A DNA stretch of 64,000 nt from JAFAXD01 sp963760435 (lineage in GTDB: Bacteria > Pseudomonadota > Alphaproteobacteria > Rhizobiales > Xanthobacteraceae). Shown in pieces: positions 16,901 to 24,593 of the stretch. The notes beneath the pieces were generated by a model. That model was not told the DNA's origin. It saw only the letters and a list, made by a program, of their open reading frames with translations, and searched no databases. The stretch covers positions 1 through 64,000 of the forward strand of contig CAVXDE010000042.1 in NCBI GenBank assembly GCA_963760435.1. The letters are read 5' to 3'. Made by a program: the position numbers and the translations under genes. The first letter of the stretch is position 1. Every line of letters begins with the position of its first letter.

Positions 16901-17638
16901 TCACGTCGGCCGCTCGGCGAGCCACTTGGCGTATTGGCTGGCGAATGAGTCGATCACGCGGTCGGCGGCGGGCTGGTTGGCGTCGATGATCGCTTGCACG
17001 GCGGCGCCGGCGACGCCATTGCCGGCCATCAGGATGGTGTTCACGTTGGGGTAGGCCAGGAGCACCGCGCCGGTGCGCGCATCGACGATGTTGACGTCGG
17101 CATTCATGCTGTAGCCGCCGCCGAGGACGACGCGCTGCAGCGGCGAGGTGATGTCGAAGCGGATCACGGCCACGTCGAGCCGCACCGGACGCGAGCCATG
17201 CAGGGTCGCGCCCAAGTCTTTGGTCATCGCCTCCTTGAGCTTGCGCGCCAAAGCATCGCGCATGAAGGTCTGCTCTTCGGGCGTGACGCCCGCCGGGAGC
17301 TGCAGGTAGTTCAGACCCTTGCTCTCGGCGTAGAGGCGAAGGCCGTCATCCCACTGGATCTGGGCGTCCGGCTTGTAGGTGACCGCGACGGCCGTGAGCT
17401 TGAGGCCGGCGATCTCCTGCGGCGAGAGCGTGTTGGTGGCGACCGTGGCGCAGGCCGCGGGCAGCGCGGCGCCGAGTGCGGCCGAGATGAGATTGCAGCC
17501 CCAACGGCCTCCTCCGATATGCCGCCGGATCCACGGTCCCCTTTGGTCAAAACCATATGCGCGCCGAACGGGCGCACCCTTCCGCTTTGTTGTGATCACC
17601 ACCCCACCCCCCGAGCCAAATTTTATGGCCCATAACAC
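16901..17638 (-). CDS. Hypothetical protein, possible lipoprotein
   Basis: The well-behaved part starts with a hydrophobic segment and lipobox-like ALPAAC (LISAALGAALPAACATVATN), continuing TLSPQEIAGLKLTAVAVTYK and a conserved-looking core (LDVAVIRFDITSPLQRVVLG, MNADVNIVDARTGAVLLAYP) to the end SQYAKWLAERPT. The ATG at 17638 is the only ATG in this frame but adds an unnatural basic N-terminus; the true start is probably near 17490-17520, perhaps with a frameshift in the signal sequence. Likely an envelope protein of about 190 residues; no function assigned. Confidence 0.5.
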   Translation of the reverse strand: MLWAIKFGSGGGVVITTKRKGAPVRRAYGFDQRGPWIRRHIGGGRWGCNLISAALGAALPAACATVATNTLSPQEIAGLKLTAVAVTYKPDAQIQWDDGLRLYAESKGLNYLQLPAGVTPEEQTFMRDALARKLKEAMTKDLGATLHGSRPVRLDVAVIRFDITSPLQRVVLGGGYSMNADVNIVDARTGAVLLAYPNVNTILMAGNGVAGAAVQAIIDANQPAADRVIDSFASQYAKWLAERPT

Positions 17639-17706
17639 CCAGTAATAGAATCTGCAGCCGAGTGAATATCTACGGTAGAAATAAAGCCTCCGTCAACATC
17701 TTACCG

Positions 17707-17720
17707 CATGTATATACATG
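17707..17720. promoter_or_regulatory. Candidate VapB operator, perfect 14-base palindrome
   Basis: CATGTATATACATG is a perfect palindrome immediately upstream of the vapBC -35 hexamer. VapB-type antitoxins with AbrB-fold DNA-binding domains autoregulate through such inverted repeats. Confidence 0.5.
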
Positions 17721-17722
17721 GA

Positions 17723-17752
17723 TTGACGCGAAACGGAAGGGCGCTGTATTAA
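17723..17752 (+). promoter_or_regulatory. Sigma70-like promoter of vapBC
   Basis: TTGACG and TATTAA are separated by 18 bases; the -10 hexamer lies 43 bases before the antitoxin start codon. The palindrome at 17707-17720 abuts it. Confidence 0.55.
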
Positions 17753-17795
17753 TAGGACAAGCCTTTAGCATCACCGTCGACGGCGGAGAGATCGG

Positions 17796-18029
17796 ATGTC
17801 ACGAACGCGTATCTTCAAATCCGGGAACAGCCAGGCAGTCCGCATCCCTGCGGAACTCGCCTACGCGGACATGGGGATCGATCTTGAGATCACGCGCCAC
17901 GGCGATGTCATCACGATTTTTCCCGCACGCAACAGTCTCAAGCACGCCGTCGCAATGCTGCGCGGCATGCCCAAACCCGCGCGGGTTGAACAAAGGGAGC
18001 CGATCGAAGTCCCGGAACGTCGCGAATGA
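17796..18029 (+). CDS. vapB: VapB-type antitoxin (AbrB/SpoVT fold)
   Basis: A 77-residue protein whose N-terminus SRTRIFKSGNSQAVRIPAEL is the swapped-hairpin AbrB DNA-binding domain, followed by DLEITRHGDVITIFP and a C-terminal tail that would wrap the toxin (GMPKPARVEQREPIEVPER). It neutralises the VapC RNase encoded 15 bases downstream and probably represses the operon. Start ATG 17796 follows GGCGGAGAGATCGG. Confidence 0.85.
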   Translation: MSRTRIFKSGNSQAVRIPAELAYADMGIDLEITRHGDVITIFPARNSLKHAVAMLRGMPKPARVEQREPIEVPERRE

Positions 18030-18044
18030 TCCGGCGGTCACGCC

Positions 18045-18440
18045 GTGGCCTATCTGATCGACACCAACATCGCCATCTACGCGCGCGACGGCGTCGACGC
18101 CGTGCTTGGCAAGCTCGCCGAACATGATGGCGAGGTGTTGCTCTCAGCGTTGAGCCTCGCTGAGCTGCAGCGCGGACTTTATCGCGACCCTGCCTCCACG
18201 GCCATCAGGAGCGCGCGTCTCGCGATTTTGCTTCGCGCCATCCCGGTCATTCCATTCGATGCCGCTGCGGCGCAAGCCTATGGTCAGATCATCGCGCAAT
18301 GCGGCTGGACCAGAGGACGCGATTACGACCGCATGATTGCCGCGCACGCCATCAGCAGCAGCTTGGTTCTGGTCACGAACAACACGGCGGATTTCGGCGA
18401 CATTCGCGGACTGCAGTTGGAAAATTGGGCCGCCGCTTGA
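18045..18440 (+). CDS. vapC: VapC-type PIN-domain ribonuclease toxin
   Basis: A 131-residue PIN nuclease. The acidic metal-binding residues are present: Asp6 in YLIDTN, Glu40 in LSLAELQRGL, Asp93/95 in RGRDYDRMIAAHA and Asp116 in NNTADF. VapC toxins cut tRNA or rRNA to arrest growth. Start is GTG at 18045, directly before AYLIDTN; the gene follows vapB in the same operon. Nothing suggests inactivation. Confidence 0.85.
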   Translation: MAYLIDTNIAIYARDGVDAVLGKLAEHDGEVLLSALSLAELQRGLYRDPASTAIRSARLAILLRAIPVIPFDAAAAQAYGQIIAQCGWTRGRDYDRMIAAHAISSSLVLVTNNTADFGDIRGLQLENWAAA

Positions 18441-18464
18441 AACAGTCCGGGTGCAGGCCCGATC

Positions 18465-18651
18465 GGCGCTAACTTTGTAATTTTAAGACTACATCTCCCC
18501 ATGTCGTCCTCCGCGAAAGCGGAGGACGCAGTACTCCGCTGCGGACGTTGGATCCGCGGACACGAATCGCAAACTCGATGTTTACTGGATCGCCCGCTTT
18601 CGCGGGCGACGACACCTTGGGAAATGCGACCCGCCGCTCAAAGTTAGCGCC
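18465..18651. mobile_element. MITE-like element with 13-base terminal inverted repeats
   Basis: GGCGCTAACTTTG at 18465-18477 and CAAAGTTAGCGCC at 18639-18651 are exact reverse complements bounding 187 bases. Inside is a second inverted pair: TGTCGTCCTCCGCGAAAGCG near 18500 and CGCTTTCGCGGGCGACGACA ending about 18613. There is no coding capacity. Target-site duplication was not evident by eye. Confidence 0.6.
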
Positions 18652-18696
18652 CATCAGGATATGCAATCCGAGAGCCGCGTCGGGCTTGTCAGGGCT

Positions 18697-18731
18697 GTCC
18701 CCGGATTTCGCTTCGCTCATCCGGGCTACGG
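18697..18731. repeat. REP-like palindrome (third copy)
   Basis: CCCCGGATTTCGCTTCGCTC followed by ATCCGGGCTACGG forms the common CCGGAT/ATCCGG hairpin of this group of genomes, next to the 3-prime end of the methionine synthase-like gene. Confidence 0.7.
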
Positions 18732-18735
18732 AAAT

Positions 18736-19899
18736 TCACTCCCACAGTTTCCCCGAGGCGATCTGGGCGCCGTCGGCGAGGGCTTGCAGCTTGGCCCAGA
18801 CGATGCTGTCGGCAACGATCGGCGGCGCGCTGCCGACGAAGGTGCCGAAACCACAGTCGACGCCGGCGATGACGCGATCGCGGCCGACGATATCGGCGTA
18901 GCGGCAGATGCGCTGCGCCACGAGCCGCGGGTGCTCGACGAAGTTCGTCGTCGAATCGATCACGCCGGGGATCAGCACTTTGTCGTCGGGAATCTCGATC
19001 GCCTCGAGATCCTCCCATTCATGCTCATGGCGCGGATTGGCGCCCTCGAAGCTGAGCGCGAGCGGGCGCGCCTTAAAACAGAGATCGATGATCTTGGCGA
19101 GGGGCAGGTCGTGGGTGTGCGGCCCTTCGTAATTGCCCCAGCAGATGTGCAGCCGCATGCGGTCCTCGGGGATGTTGGCGGTTGCGACGTTGAGCGCCTC
19201 GATGTTGCGTTCGGCGATCTTGCGGAACTCATCGTCGGTCAGATGCCGATACTGATTGTTGCGCGCCGAGCCGAGGTCGGGCGCATCGATCTGCAGCAGG
19301 AATCCGGCGCCGACGATCGCCTCGTATTCGGTGCGCATCACATTGGCGAGAGCTTCGACGTAGGCGGCTTCGTCGGGGTAGTGCAGGTTGATGACGAAAC
19401 GGGTGAGGATGCCGGGCGAGGGCGCGGTCATAAACGTCTCGCCAGGCCCCGCCTTGTCGACCGCCGCGGCGAGGTGTGCGAGGTCGCGCTCGAGCGGCTT
19501 GCGATCCGTGTAGGCGAGCGCGCCGACGCAGCCCGGAAACGGGATCTCGCCGAACTTCACCACGCGCGCCATGAAATCCGGGTGCGCGAGCTGGTCGCGG
19601 CCAACCATGATGTCACGACCCTTCTCGGCGGCGCGCGGATCCATGGCAATGCCGGTGACGCGGTGGCGGATATACATGGTGTAGGAGGGCTTGCTCATCT
19701 CGCCGTCGCTGACGACGTCGATGCCGCACTCAACCTGCTTCGCCACCACTTCCTCGACCGCCTTGGCGCTCGCGGCCTCGAACGCCTCCGCATCCACCGC
19801 ATCGCCGCGCTCACGTCCAAGGATGAGATCGATCAGCGGCTTTGGCCGTGGCAAGCTGCCGACGTGGGTGGTGAGAATGCGGTCGGTGGAGAGTTTCAT
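18736..19899 (-). CDS. Cobalamin-independent methionine synthase II family protein (MetE C-terminal-domain-like)
   Basis: A 387-residue TIM-barrel zinc enzyme of the MetE C-domain superfamily, which transfers methyl groups to thiols such as homocysteine; stand-alone members also include alkyl-CoM-type enzymes. Features: THVGSLPRP near the N-terminus, VVSDGEMSKPSY, zinc-ligand block RLHICWGNYEGPH with His and Cys, SFEGANPRHEHEW, and the last Cys ligand in GVDCGFGT. It lacks the N-terminal half of full MetE (about 750 residues), so the methyl donor and acceptor are uncertain. It lies downstream of lpxB on the same strand with an 86-base gap. Confidence 0.8.
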   Translation of the reverse strand: MKLSTDRILTTHVGSLPRPKPLIDLILGRERGDAVDAEAFEAASAKAVEEVVAKQVECGIDVVSDGEMSKPSYTMYIRHRVTGIAMDPRAAEKGRDIMVGRDQLAHPDFMARVVKFGEIPFPGCVGALAYTDRKPLERDLAHLAAAVDKAGPGETFMTAPSPGILTRFVINLHYPDEAAYVEALANVMRTEYEAIVGAGFLLQIDAPDLGSARNNQYRHLTDDEFRKIAERNIEALNVATANIPEDRMRLHICWGNYEGPHTHDLPLAKIIDLCFKARPLALSFEGANPRHEHEWEDLEAIEIPDDKVLIPGVIDSTTNFVEHPRLVAQRICRYADIVGRDRVIAGVDCGFGTFVGSAPPIVADSIVWAKLQALADGAQIASGKLWE

Positions 19900-19985
19900 G
19901 GACGTTTCCTATGAGTGTTCTTCGTTTCTAACAGATCGTCGAAATGCGAGTCATTCGTATCGCGCTGCACCCCAATACCAAACTC

Positions 19986-21176
19986 TTACAAAGCATCGGC
20001 TGCCCCCTCCTCCACCGTCTGCAGCACGATCTCGGCGGCGCGCGCGCTTGGTGAGACTTGGCCAATTTCCATGATGCGATCGAGCCGGGCGAAGGCATCA
20101 ACCTGGCGCACGCGCTCCGGGGTGAGGCCGAGCAACGGCGCGACCGCCGCGGCGAGCCGCTCGGGCGTGGCGTCGCGTTGTAGGAACTCCGGCATCGCGT
20201 TCTCACCCAGCACCAGGTTGGCGAGCACGATGGTCGAGCCGCGCAGGAACATGCGGCCGATTGCTTCCTCCAACAGCGACACGCGATAAATCACGACGCT
20301 CGGCACGCCGGCGAGCGCGAGCTCGAGCGTGACGGTTCCCGAGACCGCCAGCGCGGCGCGCGCGGTGCGGTACGCGCGCCACTTGTCGGCAGGCTCAACG
20401 ATGATCTTGGGCATCACCCCCCAGCGCGCCGCGCCCTGCTCGACCCTGGCGCGGACCGCGGGCACGGTCGGCAACACAAGCTCGAGCGGACCGCAGCGTG
20501 TTTCCAGCAACTGCACTGTCTCGCCGATCAGATCGAGATGGCGCGCAATCTCGCTCGACCGGCTGCCCGGCAGCACGAGCAGCACCGGGGGGTCGGCGTT
20601 GCGCCGGGCGCGCTCGCTGCCGTCCGGGCGCAGATCGGCAACCGCTTCGGTCAGCGGATGGCCCACATACGTGCATGGCGGGCCCCCCAGCCGTTTGTGT
20701 GCGTCAGGCTCGAACGGCAGCAGCGCCAGCAGGTGATCCACGTAGCGCCGCATGGCGCGGGCACGGCCCGGGCGCCAGGCCCAGACCGAGGGCGAGACAT
20801 AATCGACAATCGGAATGGCCGGGGCGGCCTTGCGCACGCGCCGGGCGACGCGATGCGTGAAATCCGGGCTGTCGATAATGATGAGCCCATCAGGTTTTTC
20901 GCGCAGCACGGCATCCACGGTCTCGTGAATGCGGCGGACCAGCAGCGGCAAGCGGGCGAACACCGCATTGAAACCGACGATCGCAAGATCGTCGATGGGA
21001 AACAGGGTCGTGAGCCCCTGCTCCGCCATGTGGCTGCCTCCCACACCAATAAACTCGATGGGGCGCGGCGACGCACTACGCAGCGCGCACATCAGCGCCC
21101 CGCCCAGGCGATCGCCTGATTCCTCACAGGCGATCAGGAACAAACGCAGCGGTTTGCTCGGGCTCGGCGCACTCAC
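19986..21176 (-). CDS. lpxB: Lipid-A-disaccharide synthase
   Basis: Joins UDP-2,3-diacylglucosamine and lipid X to make the lipid A disaccharide at the inner membrane. The 396-residue protein begins LRLFLIACEESGDRLGGALM and contains EFIGVGGSHMAEQGL, IDSPDFTHRVARRVR, YVSPSVWAWRPGRAR and the late GTVTLELALAGVPSVVIY of glycosyltransferase family 19. Start is GTG at 21176 overlapping the stop of lpxI (GTGA). It is the last gene of the lpx cluster. Confidence 0.93.
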   Translation of the reverse strand: MSAPSPSKPLRLFLIACEESGDRLGGALMCALRSASPRPIEFIGVGGSHMAEQGLTTLFPIDDLAIVGFNAVFARLPLLVRRIHETVDAVLREKPDGLIIIDSPDFTHRVARRVRKAAPAIPIVDYVSPSVWAWRPGRARAMRRYVDHLLALLPFEPDAHKRLGGPPCTYVGHPLTEAVADLRPDGSERARRNADPPVLLVLPGSRSSEIARHLDLIGETVQLLETRCGPLELVLPTVPAVRARVEQGAARWGVMPKIIVEPADKWRAYRTARAALAVSGTVTLELALAGVPSVVIYRVSLLEEAIGRMFLRGSTIVLANLVLGENAMPEFLQRDATPERLAAAVAPLLGLTPERVRQVDAFARLDRIMEIGQVSPSARAAEIVLQTVEEGAADAL

Positions 21177-22081
21177 GACGCCGACCCATCACCCGTCGCA
21201 CCAACAACAAATAGATTGGCCTGATCGGCGAGCGTGACGACCTCAGCCGGCTGCGCCACGATCACCTCGCCGGCCGCGACCGCAATGCCCGCAAGCCCGG
21301 CGGCCGCCACATGCCGTACCGTGGACGGCCCAATGGTCGGAAGATCAAACCGGCGATCCTGGCTCGGCTTCGGCGCTTTTACCAGCACGCCCGCGCCGGA
21401 TGGTGAGCGGATGCGCCCGGCGCGCCGCATCTCGCCAATGTGCGCCAGCATGTGGTCGGTCCCCTCGGCGGCTTCGACCGCAAGCACGTGCCCGTTGGCC
21501 ACCACGGCGGCCTGGCCGACATCGAACGGGCCGATGGCGGCGAGCAAGGCCAGTGCCCGGGCGATATCGGCCTCGTCACGTGGTGATGGGACGTGGCGCC
21601 CAAGGCACCCGGAGGGTGCGAGGATCTCGGGCGCCACTTCGTGAGCGCCGACCAAACGAAATCCGTAGTCTTCGAGGATGCGACCAATGCCGGTGAGCAG
21701 ATGATCATCTCCACCGCGATAGGCCCGGATGATGCGCGGCATCACGCGCAGCGTTTCCAGATCGAGCCGAAGTTGGCGGATGGGCGGGCGTACCAGCGTG
21801 CCAATCAGGATGAGATCGCGGCAACCTTCACTGCGCGCCAGGCGAAAAAACCGGCCGAGTTGTCCGATGTGAATCCAGTGATGCGGATAGCGCGGCACGA
21901 GCGCCGGGTCGGCCCAGCCGCGCAGTGGGAACAACACCACGCCGCGTCCCTGTTTGGTCAGCGCATCGGCGACGGTGACCGGAAGACTGCCGCCGCCGCA
22001 CACGAGCGCTACCGGTCCCGCTGCCGCCGCGTCGGCCGCGCCCAGGGACGCCGCCGAGGATATCGCGGCCGCATCGCTCAT
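21173..22081 (-). CDS. lpxI: UDP-2,3-diacylglucosamine diphosphatase LpxI
   Basis: Hydrolyses UDP-2,3-diacylglucosamine to lipid X, the LpxH step done in alphaproteobacteria by the unrelated LpxI. Family blocks in the 302-residue chain: VALVCGGGSLPVTVADA, VLFPLRGWADPAL, RPPIRQLRLDLETLR, GGDDHLLTGI and GVLVKAPKPSQDRRFDLP. Position between lpxA and lpxB with ATGA overlaps on both sides supports the assignment. Confidence 0.92.
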   Translation of the reverse strand: MSDAAAISSAASLGAADAAAAGPVALVCGGGSLPVTVADALTKQGRGVVLFPLRGWADPALVPRYPHHWIHIGQLGRFFRLARSEGCRDLILIGTLVRPPIRQLRLDLETLRVMPRIIRAYRGGDDHLLTGIGRILEDYGFRLVGAHEVAPEILAPSGCLGRHVPSPRDEADIARALALLAAIGPFDVGQAAVVANGHVLAVEAAEGTDHMLAHIGEMRRAGRIRSPSGAGVLVKAPKPSQDRRFDLPTIGPSTVRHVAAAGLAGIAVAAGEVIVAQPAEVVTLADQANLFVVGATGDGSAS

Positions 22082-22884
22082 GGGGTTTCTTCCTCGGCGC
22101 GGTGCACCGCCATGGCAAGCGGCCGTTTCCCGGCACGCACGAATTCGACGATTTTGCCGACGAGCGGGTGACCGCCCATTGTCTCGGCCACCTGCTCGAA
22201 GCGCTCGCGAAATGTGCCGGCACCGAAGAACATCGCCTGATAGGCGCGCCGAACGGCGTGAATGTCAGCTTTGGAATGTCCTTGCCGGCGCAATCCAACG
22301 ACATTGAGGCCCACCAAATCAGCCAGCGGCCCCTGCGCGGTTGCGAACGGAATGATGTCGGCGCGCACGCCAGCGAGCCCGACGATCATCGCCCCTTCGC
22401 CCACGCGTACGAATTGGCGCACGGCGGCCTGGCCACCAAACATCACGTTGTCGCCGACGCTCACATGTCCACCGAGCACGGCATTGTTGGCAAACGTCAC
22501 GCCGTTGCCGACCTTGCAGTCGTGGGCGACATGCGACCCCGCCATCAGGAAACAGCGGTTGCCGACTTCAGTGATGCCGCGATCATCCTCGGTGCCGATG
22601 TTCATGGTGACGTTTTCACGGATGTCGCAATCGGCGCCGATCACCAACCGGGTCGGCCCGCCTTTATATTTGACCGATTGCGGCGGCGTGCCCAGCGACG
22701 CGAATGGGTAGATCGCGGTGCGCGGACCGACGCTGGTGTGCCCCGTGATATGAACGTGCGCAACGAGACGCACGCCGTCACCCAGCGTGACGTGCGGGCC
22801 GATGACGCAATAGGGCCCGACGCTCACCTCATTGCCCAGCACCGCGCCGTCAGCGACGCGCGCGGTGGGGTCGACAGCCGTCAT
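22078..22884 (-). CDS. lpxA: UDP-N-acetylglucosamine acyltransferase
   Basis: First step of lipid A synthesis: transfers 3-hydroxyacyl from ACP to UDP-GlcNAc. The left-handed beta-helix repeats are visible (VDPTARVADGAVLGNEVSVG, AHVHITGHTSVGPRTAIYPF) with the catalytic His in GSHVAHDCKVGN, and a C-terminal helical part. The start at 22884 (MTAVDPTARV) lies one base past the fabZ stop and gives 268 residues; longer in-frame starts would overlap fabZ. Confidence 0.92.
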   Translation of the reverse strand: MTAVDPTARVADGAVLGNEVSVGPYCVIGPHVTLGDGVRLVAHVHITGHTSVGPRTAIYPFASLGTPPQSVKYKGGPTRLVIGADCDIRENVTMNIGTEDDRGITEVGNRCFLMAGSHVAHDCKVGNGVTFANNAVLGGHVSVGDNVMFGGQAAVRQFVRVGEGAMIVGLAGVRADIIPFATAQGPLADLVGLNVVGLRRQGHSKADIHAVRRAYQAMFFGAGTFRERFEQVAETMGGHPLVGKIVEFVRAGKRPLAMAVHRAEEETP

Positions 22885-22885
22885 C

Positions 22886-23351
22886 TCAGGATTTATCCGC
22901 GATGGCGGCGCCGACCTCGGCTTCAGCAACCAATTCACCTGACACTTTGGCCTCTCCCCGAAACCACCACATGAGCTTGCGGCGGTTGATCTTGGTCATG
23001 TGATACTCGACCCGATCCCCCGGCACGACCGGCTTGCGAAACCGCGCCTTGTTGATCGTGAGAAAATAGACGAGCCGCGGCTTCTCGATCTTGCCCAGCG
23101 ATTTGAGGCACAGCACGCCGGCGGTCTGCGCCATGCCCTCGATCAGCAGCACGCCTGGAAACACCGGGTTGCCGGGAAAATGGCCGAGAAAGTGCGGCTC
23201 GTTGGCGGTGACGTTCTTGATGCCGATGGCCGAACTCGTCGGCACGCAACTCGACGATGCGGTCCACCATCAGAAACGGGTAGCGGTGCGGCAACGTCTT
23301 GAGGATCTCGGCGATATCAACCGCCTCGATGGTCAGGACCTCATCGTTCAT
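22886..23351 (-). CDS. fabZ: 3-hydroxyacyl-[ACP] dehydratase FabZ (one frameshift)
   Basis: Dehydrates 3-hydroxyacyl-ACP in fatty acid elongation, and by its position balances lipid A and phospholipid supply. N-terminus EILKTLPHRYPFLMVDRIVE lies in one frame; the catalytic segment NEPHFLGHFPGNPVFPGV and LLIEGMAQTAGVL lies in the next, with the change near 23237 (ADE then AIGIKNV). Restored length is about 154 residues. ATG overlaps the lpxD stop. An essential gene, so the shift is likely a sequence error. Confidence 0.9.
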
Positions 23352-24421
23352 GCAGCGGGGTCCTGCTCGTCGTCGCCATCCGACACGCGACGGTTCTGCG
23401 CCAAATGTTCGAGCACCTTCACCTCCCGCAGCCACTGCTTCACCGGCTTGGCGGGAGTTCCGCCCCAGCGAGCTCCCGGCGGCACATCACCGCCCACAAT
23501 ACTGATCGCCGCGATCTGGGCACCCTCGCCGATAGTCACGTGATTGGTTACGCCAACGCGGGCGCCCAATGCCACAAAATCTTCCAGGGTGGAACTGCCG
23601 GAAATCCCGGTCTGCGCTACGATGACACAGTGGCGTCCGATCACCACATTGTGGCCAATCTGTACCAGGTTGTCGATCTTGGTGCCCTCGCCGATTACGG
23701 TGTCGCGGATAGCACCGCGATCAATCGTGCTGCCGGCCCCAATCTCCACGTCATCCTGGATGATCACCCGGCCGATCTGCGGCACCTTGAGATGGCCGCC
23801 GGCGCCCATCAGGAAACCGAACCCGTCCTGGCCGATGCGGCAGCCGGCATGGATGATGACGCGGTCCCCAACCAGCGCGTGAGTGATCGACGTGCCGGCA
23901 CCGACTGCGCAATCGCGCCCGATCCGCACCCCCGGGCCGATCACTGCATTGGCCGCAATCACCGTGCCCGACCCGATCTCGGCCTGCGGTCCGATGACGA
24001 CACCCGGGTCGACGGTTACCCCGGCCTCGAGACGTGCACTCGGGTGTACGCTCGTGCCCGGGGCAATTCCGGTCGTCGCAAAGACCGAGGTCGGCCGCAG
24101 CATGGCTGGAAACAGCTTGCGCGCAACAGTGATGAAGGCCCGATAGGGCTCCCGGGCGCGCAATACCGCCACGTGGGGCGGTGTCTGTTTTTCAAACCGC
24201 ACGCCGGCGAGACACGCGCTCGCACGCGTCTCGCGCAGTTGGTCCACGTATTTGACGTTGTCGATGAACGACAAGTCCCCTGGACCCGCCCGGTCGAGCG
24301 CCGCGATATTGGCAATGCGCAGGCCAGCATCGACCCCCGGCGCGAGCACCGCCCCGGTCAATTCGGCGATTTCGGCCAGCGAGAGCGGCGCAACGTCCGG
24401 AACAAACTTGGCGTCGCTCAT
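23348..24421 (-). CDS. lpxD: UDP-3-O-(3-hydroxyacyl)glucosamine N-acyltransferase
   Basis: Adds the second 3-hydroxyacyl chain (N-linked) in lipid A synthesis. The 357-residue protein has the N-terminal uridine-binding domain (LSLAEIAELTGAVLAPG, LSFIDNVKYVDQL) and a hexapeptide beta-helix with the catalytic His in NLVQIGHNVVIGRH, GISGSSTLEDFVALGARVGV and PPGARWGGTPAKPVKQWLRE. Start MSDAKFVPD at 24421 is preferred to the upstream ATG at 24526. Next gene upstream is bamA. Confidence 0.93.
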   Translation of the reverse strand: MSDAKFVPDVAPLSLAEIAELTGAVLAPGVDAGLRIANIAALDRAGPGDLSFIDNVKYVDQLRETRASACLAGVRFEKQTPPHVAVLRAREPYRAFITVARKLFPAMLRPTSVFATTGIAPGTSVHPSARLEAGVTVDPGVVIGPQAEIGSGTVIAANAVIGPGVRIGRDCAVGAGTSITHALVGDRVIIHAGCRIGQDGFGFLMGAGGHLKVPQIGRVIIQDDVEIGAGSTIDRGAIRDTVIGEGTKIDNLVQIGHNVVIGRHCVIVAQTGISGSSTLEDFVALGARVGVTNHVTIGEGAQIAAISIVGGDVPPGARWGGTPAKPVKQWLREVKVLEHLAQNRRVSDGDDEQDPAA

Positions 24422-24593
24422 GGGAAGCAGATCTCGATTCGCAGCGGGCAATGCGCCTGCTCGGCGCTTATGCTGTGTGACGCTGCTTCGCGCAATGCCC
24501 ACGCGGTACCCCGACCCCGTGGGCAAAGCTTTCTAGGCGCGGAGGGGCTTTTCCACCTTGGCTCCTGGCAAATTTCGCCTGACCTACAAGGGC

